Origin: a virus
IMG/VR virus record: IMGVR_UViG_3300046648_000381
Location: 1-60,023 of that record
Strand: one strand, 5' to 3'
Length of the DNA stretch: 60,023 nt
Shown piece after piece: positions 44,449 through 52,237 of this stretch. The position numbers were made by a program, and so were the translations under genes. Positions within the stretch are counted from its first letter, which is position 1; every line of letters starts with the position of its first letter. The notes beneath the pieces are model-generated. The model was not told where the DNA came from and made no database searches. It saw only the letters and a program-made list of their open reading frames with translations.

Positions 44449-46887
44449 ATGGCTGATAATAGTTGGCTGGGCGCGTACACCCGGGTGGATCCTGACCCAG
44501 CGAGCGCGGCAGTCATGCCTGCTCCGGCACCTGCTCCCGCTCCAGCACAATCGCCAGCGGCCGCCGACGATCATTCATGGCTTGGGGCGTATACGCGAGT
44601 TGATGCGCCTTCGGACGCTACCGTGCCCGCACAACCAGCGGCATCAACCAGCCCGCAGCCATATCATTATGAGAAACCACCAGAAGTCGGCACAGGCGAA
44701 GCATTCCTGCGTGGCGCTGGCGATGGACTCACGTTCGGTCTTTCCGACGAACTGGTAGGCGGCGCCAAGGCGGCACTGCAGCCAGTCTTCGGCACTGGCG
44801 ACAGTAGCGAGTCATTCGGCGATCGCTACGACAAGAACGTCGATGAACAACGCGGCCTACTGAAGGCAGCGCAGGATCAGCACCCTGTTGCGACAATTGC
44901 GGGCGGCCTGGTCGGCGGTATTGCGCCAGCCGTGCTCACCGGCGGCACCACGGCCGGGGCGAGTCTCGCAGCCAACGTCGGTCGCGGCGCGCTTTATGGT
45001 GCGGGATATGGAGCGGCCTATGGCTTTGGTTCTGCCGAGGGCGATCCGATTGAGCGTCTGCCTGAGGCGGCCAAGGGCGCAGCGATTGGTGGCGTCCTGG
45101 GTGGTGCGCTCCCGGCAGTGATCGGCGGTGCCGGGGCGCTCACCCGCAGCGCGGCGAACAAGACCGAGGCCGAGCTAACGACTCAGCAGGCAGCCATCCA
45201 GACCGCCCGAAATGACCAGGCCGCCGCGAATGCTGCTGGCGGCACTGCCGACGTGGCATCCGAGCAGGCTGGCGCGGTCAGGGCGGCAGCCGATGCTGCC
45301 CAGGCCACTCCGCGCACGCAAGCGCAGAAAGTCGCCGATCTGGCAGAAGAAGTGGCGCCCAACCAAGAAATCCTTGGTGCTGCTGACCGGCTAGGGCTGA
45401 AAGAGACGCTGATCCCATCTCAGTATTCACGCAGCCAGTCCTACCGCGAGATTGAGCAGGCATTGGCTTCGGTGCCAGGCAGCGTGCTGAACGCCCAACA
45501 GAAAGAATCCTATGCGGCTCTGGCACAGAAAGCCGACGATCTCATCGTGCAATACGGCGGGTCTCTGGACAAAAGCGCGTTCTCCGACAAGTTCAGAACC
45601 CAGAGCCAAAGCACTATTCAGGGGCTGAACAAGCAGGCTGAAGACCTATATTCGAATGTGTCGAAGGCAATCCCGGCCCAGACCCAGGCGCCGGCTGATT
45701 CGACGATCAGCTACATCCGGGGGCGCTCGGCAGACTTCGGCGGGGCTCCGCTGCTGTCGGCCGACGAGCGAAAGGCCCTCAATATCCTCTCACCAAAGGT
45801 CGAGACTGTTCCGAACCCACTGATTCCCGGCACAGTCCAGACAATCACCACGCACCCGACCTACGCAGCGCTGGACTCGGTTCGTAAGTCCGTCGGCGAC
45901 GGGTACAAAGGGCGCGGGCCGTTCGCTAACTCAAGCTCTCGCACCCTGGATGCCCTATACGCCAATCTCAGCAAGGACCAGCAGGCGGTTGCGGACGCCG
46001 CCGGTGTCGGGAACATCTTTACCGCGGCAAAATCGGTCGTCGCCCAGCGCAAGGGCCTGGAAGACGGATTGATCCAGGCGATCGGCAAGGACATGTCTGG
46101 ATCCATCAGCTCTACCTTCGGTTCGGCTGTGGAAAAACTGGGTAGCGGAAACTTCAAGGATTTCGACAAGCTGGTTACGCTGATTCCGGCCAATCTGCGC
46201 CAGGAAGCCGTGCTGACCGCCCTGAACAATGCTTTTACGAAGCGGAGCGGGGCGCAGCAGCAACTCAGCGCGCCAGGCTTTGTGGACTGGTACGACAGCC
46301 TCAGTCGAAACGGCGCAGCGAAGAATCGACTGACCCAATACCTGCCCGCCGACGCGGCAAAGACGCTGGACGACATTGCTACGGTAGCGCGCGGCATGCG
46401 CGAGGCCTCGAAGGAGCGGATCACCACGGGGCGCCTCAACTCGATAAATCTGCTCGAGCAATACGCCGACGAGGGTGGCCTGTTATCCAGGGTCTGGGAT
46501 GTCAGCAAGAAGGCCGGGGCAGCCGAGGGCGTAACCAGCACTCTTGGATTCCCTGGCGCCGGGACCATCGGGGTGCTATCTACTGCCTTCTCGAAAGAGA
46601 AGACGCCTATAAAGGAAGCGGCAGAGAAGCTTATCGCAAGCCCTAAATTCCGTGACGCCATCTACACAGCAACTAGCACCGATGGCGCTCAGATCGGCCG
46701 GATGAAAGCGCGGGAGGCGCAGCTCATGCGCACCCTGGCCTACCGGAAGTGGTTCGCTGCCTTGGGCGAAGATGCGCAGAACCAAATCCGCACGGTCGGC
46801 CCAATCGCCTATATCACGACAGATCAGACGCCGCAGCCAGCAAAGCCGAAGCCTGTCGAGCTGCCGCCTACCACTGTCACGCCATAA
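44449..46887 (+). CDS. Large DNA-ejection (transfer) protein
   Basis: 812 residues. The motif SWLGAYTRVD occurs twice near the N-terminus (about 5-14 and 44-53), separated by a Pro/Ala linker. A glycine-rich hydrophobic region (about 145-230) could insert in membranes, followed by long helices. This resembles P22 gp16-like transfer proteins. Confidence 0.7.
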   Translation: MADNSWLGAYTRVDPDPASAAVMPAPAPAPAPAQSPAAADDHSWLGAYTRVDAPSDATVPAQPAASTSPQPYHYEKPPEVGTGEAFLRGAGDGLTFGLSDELVGGAKAALQPVFGTGDSSESFGDRYDKNVDEQRGLLKAAQDQHPVATIAGGLVGGIAPAVLTGGTTAGASLAANVGRGALYGAGYGAAYGFGSAEGDPIERLPEAAKGAAIGGVLGGALPAVIGGAGALTRSAANKTEAELTTQQAAIQTARNDQAAANAAGGTADVASEQAGAVRAAADAAQATPRTQAQKVADLAEEVAPNQEILGAADRLGLKETLIPSQYSRSQSYREIEQALASVPGSVLNAQQKESYAALAQKADDLIVQYGGSLDKSAFSDKFRTQSQSTIQGLNKQAEDLYSNVSKAIPAQTQAPADSTISYIRGRSADFGGAPLLSADERKALNILSPKVETVPNPLIPGTVQTITTHPTYAALDSVRKSVGDGYKGRGPFANSSSRTLDALYANLSKDQQAVADAAGVGNIFTAAKSVVAQRKGLEDGLIQAIGKDMSGSISSTFGSAVEKLGSGNFKDFDKLVTLIPANLRQEAVLTALNNAFTKRSGAQQQLSAPGFVDWYDSLSRNGAAKNRLTQYLPADAAKTLDDIATVARGMREASKERITTGRLNSINLLEQYADEGGLLSRVWDVSKKAGAAEGVTSTLGFPGAGTIGVLSTAFSKEKTPIKEAAEKLIASPKFRDAIYTATSTDGAQIGRMKAREAQLMRTLAYRKWFAALGEDAQNQIRTVGPIAYITTDQTPQPAKPKPVELPPTTVTP

Positions 46888-46925
46888 CCACTATGATGGC
46901 GTCTTGCTCCCCGGATCAGGACGCC

Positions 46926-47144
46926 ATGCGCGATATCAACTCGAAACCGTCGTACAGAATTGGATTGCGCCGTCTATGGCTGGTGATTTCTGTAATCTGG
47001 ATCTTGGGCGCTGGCGCTGTCAACATTCAGAACACCAGTTGGATTCATGACTGCTTCTGGTACGTCCTTATGCCCGTGGTTTTTCTATACGCCCTGATGG
47101 CTGGTATCAACTGGGTGATCGAAGGGTTTCGCTCAGATAGATAG
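46926..47144 (+). CDS. Small two-helix membrane protein
   Basis: 72 residues from the ATG at 46926 (AGGA upstream). Hydrophobic helices LWLVISVIWILGAGAV and FWYVLMPVVFLYALMAGI. Could be a superinfection-exclusion or lysis accessory protein; function unknown. Confidence 0.65.
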   Translation: MRDINSKPSYRIGLRRLWLVISVIWILGAGAVNIQNTSWIHDCFWYVLMPVVFLYALMAGINWVIEGFRSDR

Positions 47145-47151
47145 CTATCGC

Positions 47152-47176
47152 TTGCATACCTGATGCAGCCACATAA
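47152..47176 (+). promoter_or_regulatory. Late promoter-like element 8
   Basis: TTGC, 6 nt, GATGCAGCCACATAA; 32 nt before the next start. Confidence 0.7.
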
Positions 47177-47207
47177 GCCCGATGCACCACAATCGAGGTG
47201 CACCGCT

Positions 47208-47399
47208 ATGTCAGTAGATAAATCGCTGGAAGATGAGGCATTCATCAACGCAGTTGCTGATCGGGTTATCGCTGAAATTGATCGACGTCGCGAGCTGACA
47301 GCCGCCCAAGCCCCTATAGGCCCGTCTGTTACCGAGCGGTATGAAGCAATCCGCGAAGTAGCGCGACGGTCTTGTCAATCGCCGAATCAGGAACAATAG
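47208..47399 (+). CDS. Small hypothetical protein
   Basis: 63 residues (starts MSVDKSLEDEAFINAVADRV), helical and acidic. GAGGTG upstream of the ATG at 47208 and a late element just before. The 3' end overlaps a convergent gene by 71 nt. Confidence 0.6.
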   Translation: MSVDKSLEDEAFINAVADRVIAEIDRRRELTAAQAPIGPSVTERYEAIREVARRSCQSPNQEQ

Positions 47400-47583
47400 A
47401 GGCTACTAGTTCTGCCTCTAAACGAATAAGCTGGTCAGAAAGCCTGAAGGCTATTTCTGGCTTATCCGGGAATGCTCCTACCAAGGCGTGAAGGACGCTT
47501 CGAATGGCGCTTACCTCAGCCTGGGTATTGAGCAGAAGCGTTACCAGCTCGTCGTATTCCTCGCGTGTCACTTCGGCCATCAT
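47329..47583 (-). CDS. Small helical protein, convergent
   Basis: 84 residues, all-helical (YDELVTLLLNTQAEVSAIRS). Two adjacent ATGs follow AAGGA; the second (47580) has better spacing. Overlaps the rightward gene at its 3' end, so one of the two may be less used. Confidence 0.6.
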   Translation of the reverse strand: MMAEVTREEYDELVTLLLNTQAEVSAIRSVLHALVGAFPDKPEIAFRLSDQLIRLEAELVASIVPDSAIDKTVALLRGLLHTAR

Positions 47584-47674
47584 CTCATCCTTGATTGGAG
47601 TTTCGGCCGGTCAACCTATCCTCATGATGGCGCTTTGACCATATGTTCATTTGTCCACGCTGGACGAGTAGACA

Positions 47675-47695
47675 GGGATTGCCATAGCCATCCAG
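47675..47695 (+). other. Truncated copy of the late element (module boundary)
   Basis: AGGGATTGCCATAGYCATCCAG matches the start of element 7 (42401-42422) with one change, but the CCACATAG box is missing and the sequence continues GCTTTTTTG. It marks the left edge of the 47.7-51.1 kb module. Confidence 0.6.
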
Positions 47696-47723
47696 GCTTT
47701 TTTGCGGGGCTCAAGAAACAGTG

Positions 47724-48386
47724 TTACCTAGTCTTCTTCATGCCTGCAACGATCTCCATGAATGCGCGCGATGCGTGATTAGGGGTTCCTGCGACATCGC
47801 CAAGTTTTTTCATGAGCAGCTCTAGAGCTTCGCTAGTGCTTAACCCGAGCTGCTCGCCAAGCTGGACTAAGGATGCGTAGCTACGAGGCGTAACAGGTAC
47901 AAGGTCTACTCTTTCCGAGTCCTCATAAGCGACCCGAAGAACCATAACGTCATCCTCGTCTTCGGATCCTACAAGGGCTTTTACCGGAACGCCTAGCGCC
48001 CTCGATAAGCTTATTAGATCCTCGGGGCTGGGAGCCGCTTCACCTCGCTCGAGCTGTCTTAGCGCTACCTCTTCGATACCGGCTTCAAGTGAAAGTGTTT
48101 TGATGCTGACGCTTGCGTTTTGCCTGGCATCGAGAAGCCGCGAGGAAAACCCCTCAAACAGGCGCAGGCCTTGACCCGCTGCGGGTTTAGCCCCCTTTAA
48201 ATCCTCTGTAGCCACGCCTAGAGCTTTCGCAAGTTTCAGCATTACCGTCTTTCTAGGCATCGCCAATCCAGACTCGTATCTTGAAATCTGCGAGGAGGAT
48301 ATGCCGACAGCATGGGCCAGTTGTTGCTGAGTAAGGTCCTTTTCGACCCTCAGCGCGATTAGTTTCGTAGCGAATTCTTCAGACAT
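47724..48386 (-). CDS. Double-HTH repressor of the immI-like module
   Basis: 220 residues with two XRE-type HTH domains: EKDLTQQQLAHAVGISSSQI (about 15-34) and VSIKTLSLEAGIEEVALRQL (about 92-111). GGGGA precedes the ATG. It is divergent from the arc-like/bro operon across an operator region, so it should repress that operon, comparable in position to Mnt in P22 immI. Confidence 0.8.
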   Translation of the reverse strand: MSEEFATKLIALRVEKDLTQQQLAHAVGISSSQISRYESGLAMPRKTVMLKLAKALGVATEDLKGAKPAAGQGLRLFEGFSSRLLDARQNASVSIKTLSLEAGIEEVALRQLERGEAAPSPEDLISLSRALGVPVKALVGSEDEDDVMVLRVAYEDSERVDLVPVTPRSYASLVQLGEQLGLSTSEALELLMKKLGDVAGTPNHASRAFMEIVAGMKKTR

Positions 48387-48420
48387 TTTTATCCCCAGAT
48401 ATCACCCTAGGATAATACAA

Positions 48421-48482
48421 ACGCAGAAAACGCAAAACTTGTTTGACGTAACGCATAAAACGCAATAAAGTCAGCAAACGCA
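48421..48482 (+). promoter_or_regulatory. immI-like promoter with ACGCA operators
   Basis: Rightward -35 TTGACG (48443-48448), 17-bp spacer, -10 TAAAGT (48466-48471). ACGCA occurs at 48421, 48430, 48451, 48460 and 48478. The two pairs are near-identical 17-nt blocks exactly 30 bp apart, one upstream of the -35 and one in the spacer. A leftward -10 TATTAT (48412-48417) may serve the repressor gene. Confidence 0.75.
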
Positions 48483-48498
48483 AACAAGGAGACGTGCA

Positions 48499-48663
48499 AT
48501 GTCAACGCAAAAAATCACTACGGCAGTAAGGATGCTCTGCGATATGAGGGCGAAGCTGGAAATCCTGGCAGCAGAGAACGGACGCAGCCTGAGCGGGGAG
48601 ATCGTTTTCCGACTAAGGAAGTCCCTTGAGCAGGATCAAAATCATGAAAAGCAGCAGGCATAA
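48499..48663 (+). CDS. Arc-like ribbon-helix-helix protein (54 aa)
   Basis: Frame starting MSTQKITTAVRMLCDMRAKL with AAGGAGA upstream. The sequence LEILAAENGRSLSGEIVFRL is the Arc/Mnt-type RHH fold. It probably autoregulates the operon and limits antirepressor production, as Arc does in P22. Confidence 0.8.
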   Translation: MSTQKITTAVRMLCDMRAKLEILAAENGRSLSGEIVFRLRKSLEQDQNHEKQQA

Positions 48664-48697
48664 AAAAACCCCAACGCTGGCAGGCGACGGGGTTTCG
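48664..48697. terminator. Terminator-like hairpin between arc-like and bro genes
   Basis: AAACCCC/GGGGTTT 7-bp stem. The T run is better on the minus strand (T7); rightward it may act as an attenuator. Confidence 0.45.
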
Positions 48698-48726
48698 GTA
48701 ACGAGATCAGTCTGGAGAAAGATCAC

Positions 48727-49590
48727 ATGACGAATACTAACACGAATGTTCTGCCTTTCAAATTCGAGGCAAAAGAAGTCCGCGCGATCATCCTCAATGG
48801 TGAGCCGTGGTTTGTGGCGAGCGATGTTTGTGAATCGCTAGAGCTGTTAGGCCGGTCCCGCAACTTTCTGCGCATGCTGGATGATGATGAAAAGGGGGCT
48901 CACAATGTGAGCACCCCTGGCGGCGACCAAGAAGTGCAGATCATCAATGAGTCCGGCCTCTATTCGCTGACCTTTAAAAGTCGCAAGCCAGAAGCTAAGC
49001 GATTCAAGAAGTGGGTTACATCTGAAGTCCTGCCAGCTATTCGCAAGCATGGCCGGTATGAGGATGGACAGGGAAGAATGGCTACGCTGATCGGCCAGAC
49101 CATCGGCACCGACGGCTTTCATATGCTCGGCGCGGTGATCAAGGGCAAAGTTACTAGCCTGCCACTTTCTATACAGCGCCGCGCCACTGCAAAGCTCTGG
49201 TCGCAAACTCATGCAGCGTTCGGCGTGCGTTCGGCGGCTGACATTCCTGCCGACCAACTCGACTCCGCCAGAAACTTCATCGCAGCATACGAAGTGAAGG
49301 AGGGCGAATACATCCAGGGTCCAAGCAAAAAGGAAGGCATTCATCTGGACCGCGTTGAAACCCAGCATCTGTACTTGCTGATGTCTTGTTTTTCAGCCAT
49401 GCACAAATACAAGCGCGACATGCTCCAAGCGGCGCGAGCGCTGGACTCTCGCCCGCTGATGGCATTTTTCGATCAGTTGCAGGGCGGGCACTCCGCATTT
49501 TTCAATCTCGATAAGCGTCGCGAAGAGATCTACGCCCAATACACCAGTTTTGGCATGCGTGGCGGTTACGCCATGGGGAGTGCAGCATGA
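48727..49590 (+). CDS. BRO-N family antirepressor
   Basis: 287 residues. The Bro-N domain is clear: NGEPWFVASDVCESLELLGR, then INESGLYSLTFKSRKPEAKR and KKWVTSEVLPAIRKHGRYED. The C-terminal part is variable, as in phage antirepressors. GGAG upstream. The stop overlaps the next start (ATGA). Confidence 0.88.
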   Translation: MTNTNTNVLPFKFEAKEVRAIILNGEPWFVASDVCESLELLGRSRNFLRMLDDDEKGAHNVSTPGGDQEVQIINESGLYSLTFKSRKPEAKRFKKWVTSEVLPAIRKHGRYEDGQGRMATLIGQTIGTDGFHMLGAVIKGKVTSLPLSIQRRATAKLWSQTHAAFGVRSAADIPADQLDSARNFIAAYEVKEGEYIQGPSKKEGIHLDRVETQHLYLLMSCFSAMHKYKRDMLQAARALDSRPLMAFFDQLQGGHSAFFNLDKRREEIYAQYTSFGMRGGYAMGSAA

Positions 49591-50162
49591 GCATGGAAAT
49601 GTTGAACATCCGCATCACTGGCACCTCGCCGCTCATGATGCACAGTGACCGGCTGGCAAACCCTCTACTGCCAGAGACCAAAGCTCACAAGGAGCTGACC
49701 GGAAAACGCAAAAAAACCGACGACGATCATTTGGCAATTGCTCGATCCGAATTCGTCTCAGGTGCGTATTTCGACGAGAAAACAGGTTTCTTCGTACCGG
49801 GCCAAAACTTCGACGCGACGTTTTGGGCGGGAGCAAAACTCCAAAAGCTTGGCGTCCATTGGAAGCGCGGCGCCATGGTTATGACGGACAAGGCGAAGCT
49901 TGAGTTCGATGGCCCAGACACTCCTGCCAAGCTCTGGGAAGACACTCGCTTCGTTGACTGCCGGGGCGTGAAAGTAGGGCAGGCGAAGATCATGCGCTAT
50001 CGCCCGATCTTCCTCGACTGGGCTGTGACGCTTGAAGTTGTGGTAAACCCTGATGTTCTGGACTTGAAGGAGGCCAAGAAGGCTATCTCAGACGCTGGAA
50101 AGCTGATTGGCGTCTGCGAGTATCGCCCGCGCTTCGGGCGCTTCGAGGTGGCTTATGAGTGA
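49587..50162 (+). CDS. Unknown protein with RAMP-like features, linked to the RNA array
   Basis: 191 residues. The N-terminus (LNIRITGTSPLMMHSDRLAN) resembles the first strand and 'PLLMH' turn of RAMP/Cas7-type proteins. The C-terminus (GKLIGVCEYRPRFGRFEV) resembles the glycine-rich loop before the last strand. Between them lie a Lys-rich segment (KELTGKRKKTDDD) and basic strands. These are visual similarities, not a proven family match. It overlaps both neighbours and lies 458 nt before the pentamer array, making it the best candidate RNA-binding partner. Confidence 0.6.
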   Translation: MSMEMLNIRITGTSPLMMHSDRLANPLLPETKAHKELTGKRKKTDDDHLAIARSEFVSGAYFDEKTGFFVPGQNFDATFWAGAKLQKLGVHWKRGAMVMTDKAKLEFDGPDTPAKLWEDTRFVDCRGVKVGQAKIMRYRPIFLDWAVTLEVVVNPDVLDLKEAKKAISDAGKLIGVCEYRPRFGRFEVAYE

Positions 50163-50619
50163 GGTGGCGCGTTATCCATTGTGGCGTCAGGCCGTGCAAG
50201 ACTTCATAGCCGAGTTCGAGTATGGCGATATCGTTGGGCATGACTGGCTCGAAACGAGATTCGGTATGCCGGGTCTCGCGGAAGACCAGCAGCTCACATC
50301 TGACAAGTTTCGGGAGCGGCAATTCGAATGGTTGGCCAACGTTGAGGCATTCAAAACTGAGCTGCTTCGTGACCACCAGATTTGCCTGCAATCCATCCGT
50401 GGCAAGGGCTACCGGTGGGTGCCGCCGAACGAGCAGACCGATATCGCGGTCGCCGACTTCCAGCGTGGAGCGAAGAAGATTTTCAGCTCAGCAGGACAGA
50501 AGCTGCGCAATCTCAGGCTGAGCGAGCTATCTGATGGTGAGCGCAAGAGCAATATTGATGCCGTCGCAAAGCTTTCAGCTCTCCAGGGTATGGCGGCAAA
50601 AACATTGATCACCGAATAA
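50155..50619 (+). CDS. Unknown wHTH-like protein immediately before the RNA array
   Basis: 154 residues from the ATG at 50155, overlapping the previous gene by 8 nt. The first 110 residues look like a winged helix (YGDIVGHDWLETRFGMPGL ... LQSIRGKGYRWVPP), followed by a helical C-terminus. The stop codon abuts the first base of the array. No family recognised. Confidence 0.6.
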   Translation: MSEVARYPLWRQAVQDFIAEFEYGDIVGHDWLETRFGMPGLAEDQQLTSDKFRERQFEWLANVEAFKTELLRDHQICLQSIRGKGYRWVPPNEQTDIAVADFQRGAKKIFSSAGQKLRNLRLSELSDGERKSNIDAVAKLSALQGMAAKTLITE

Positions 50620-51103
50620 GCATCGCGGCGAGCCATGACCTGATGCGGTCGGGCCTGCTGAGGTGAGGTAGGGCTAGGTTTGATAGGGGCTGCAAGCAGC
50701 GTTCAGCCACTTCTCGCGAGGTGGTTGAGCGGTGTGAAAGCATCACAAAGAAAGGCACGCCGGGCTATGGCTTGGCTTGGCAAGGCGGGGCGAGGCGCGA
50801 CAAGTTATGGGCTGAAAACAGCGTACTGGGTTTTCTTACGAGAACTCAGTGCGGTGCGAAGGCATCAATGGTTGGGCGCGGCTTGCCTAGGTCGGACTTG
50901 GAAAGGTCGGGCACGGCGAGGTAAGGGCTGGTAACAGCGTAATACCGATTGGTGACAGTCGGTATTGCGATGTGAAAACATCATTAGGTCTGGCCTGGCT
51001 CGCTCTGGTACGGCGTGACGTGGCAAGGTCTGGCTTGCTTCGGCATGTTTAGGTATGGGCCGTAAACGGCATTGGATAGGCACCTTCGGGTGCCTTTTCT
51101 TTT
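50620..51103 (+). ncRNA. Tandem structured RNA array with GGYNN pentamers
   Basis: Four units. Pentamer runs of consensus GGYNN: 50627-50686 (12), 50754-50808 (11), 50870-50924 (11), 50987-51056 (14). Each run ends in GG plus a 4-bp hairpin: 50689-50700, 50811-50822, 50927-50938, 51059-51070. Units 2-4 also carry GT, a 26-nt hairpin (11 bp, 4-nt loop: 50703-50728, 50825-50850, 50941-50966), GC, and a 14-nt hairpin (5 bp, loop GAAA or GAAG: 50731-50744, 50853-50866, 50969-50982). A UUCG terminator closes the array. It does not look coding. Likely co-transcribed with the operon from 48466. Confidence 0.85.
51078..51103 (+). terminator. UUCG-loop intrinsic terminator of the RNA array
   Basis: AGGCACC/GGTGCCT 7-bp stem, TTCG loop, then TTTTCTTTT. 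It ends the array transcript 3 nt before late element 9. Confidence 0.92.
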
Positions 51104-51106
51104 GGC

Positions 51107-51131
51107 TTGCGTCGCGGATCCAGCCACATAG
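51107..51131 (+). promoter_or_regulatory. Late promoter-like element 9
   Basis: TTGC, 6 nt, GATCCAGCCACATAG; perfect consensus, right after a terminator and 28 nt before the next start. Confidence 0.75.
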
Positions 51132-51158
51132 CTTATTTGGAAATCGCAGGAGATTTCC

Positions 51159-51764
51159 ATGGGCGCCCCCGTCGTCGACATCAACATCGTCAGAGGCAAG
51201 ACATTCGAGTTCATGTACCGCTATGCGGACAAGGAGCTGGTCTATCTGCCCATTACTGGCATGCCGAACACAGCGCCTGTACGCCTGACTGTCGCCAATC
51301 ATGAAATCCCTGATGGCTGGCCGGTCCGCATCGAGGGTGTTCGCCAGCCTGAAGAGCTGAATAGCGAGGACGACAGCTTCTACTTCGCCGCGACCTTCAG
51401 CCCCAGCGTCATCGAGTTGAACGCCGTCCGGGCCGACTCCTGGCGCACCTACACCACTGGCGGCCTGGTCATCTTCAATCGCCCATTCGACCTGACCGGT
51501 TGCTCTGCTCGGATGCAGATCCGTGACAAGGTGGACGGTAAGATCCTGCTCACCCTGAGTTCGGATTCCTCGACTGATCCAGATGGCGAGATCGATATCG
51601 ACGAGGCCCTGGCTGCGCTGGTCGTCCGTCTGAGCCCGACCGTCACTGCCGCCATTGACTGGACGAAGGGCGTCTACGACCTCGAACTGATCACCCCTGG
51701 CGGCAACGTCTATCCAATCACAGCCATCAGCAAGGTCAGTGTCGGCGCCGAGGTGACTAAATGA
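51159..51764 (+). CDS. Tail/baseplate protein
   Basis: 201 residues, beta-rich (FDLTGCSARMQIRDKVDGKI; VYDLELITPGGNVYPITAIS), a pattern shared by phage proteins at the base of fibres. GGAG upstream. First gene of the fibre operon; ATGA overlap with the next. Confidence 0.65.
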   Translation: MGAPVVDINIVRGKTFEFMYRYADKELVYLPITGMPNTAPVRLTVANHEIPDGWPVRIEGVRQPEELNSEDDSFYFAATFSPSVIELNAVRADSWRTYTTGGLVIFNRPFDLTGCSARMQIRDKVDGKILLTLSSDSSTDPDGEIDIDEALAALVVRLSPTVTAAIDWTKGVYDLELITPGGNVYPITAISKVSVGAEVTK

Positions 51765-52228
51765 ACTCGGCATTCGTGGTGCGGGGTTCTACCGGGTGTT
51801 GTATCCGACAGGATGGCGGCGCCTTCACCATCATGGCGGGCCAGCGCGGCGCCCAAGGCAGGCCCGGCACCGACACGGGCGGCGGCATCCAGACAATCGT
51901 CCGCACCGCTGGCGCAACCATCAGCGCCTTACGCGTCGTCTACGAGTCTCAGGCCAAGGTCTTTGCGGTCGATCCGCAGACCCTTTCTGTGTTCCAGGCG
52001 CTCGGCCTGGCTATCACATCAGCCACCACCGGCACTGACATCAGCATCCAGACGCAGGGCTTCATCGACGACTCATCGTGGTCGTGGACCGAGGGCATCG
52101 TCTGGTGCAGCCCAACTGGCGCGCTCACTCAAACCCCGCCGACCTCTGGCTGGGACTTCATCATTGGCTTCGCCACCAGCGCGACACGCCTTTATATCGA
52201 CCTCAATGAGCCGGTTTTACTGGCGTAG
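51761..52228 (+). CDS. Tail fibre-associated protein
   Basis: 155 residues with a collagen-like GQRGAQGRPG segment near the N-terminus, typical of fibre attachment parts. Beta-rich C-terminus. Confidence 0.65.
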   Translation: MNSAFVVRGSTGCCIRQDGGAFTIMAGQRGAQGRPGTDTGGGIQTIVRTAGATISALRVVYESQAKVFAVDPQTLSVFQALGLAITSATTGTDISIQTQGFIDDSSWSWTEGIVWCSPTGALTQTPPTSGWDFIIGFATSATRLYIDLNEPVLLA

Positions 52229-52237
52229 GAGCATATC

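Noticed and set aside
50693-50717. Possible eleventh late element (CTGC, 6 nt, CGTTCAGCCACTTCT)
   Set aside because: The match is explained by the 11-bp hairpin of array unit 2, and the TTGC and CATAR boxes are degraded.
50680-50934. Open frames through the RNA array on both strands (for example 84 codons from 50680)
   Set aside because: They run through hairpins and 5-nt repeats, have no ribosome sites and give low-complexity Arg/Gly/Trp or Pro/Arg peptides.
50620-51103. CRISPR array, TIGR array or type III toxin-antitoxin RNA
   Set aside because: No identical repeats with spacers of constant length, no Cas or Nop-domain gene, and no ToxN-like nuclease after the terminator; the unit is about 120 nt with internal pentamers.
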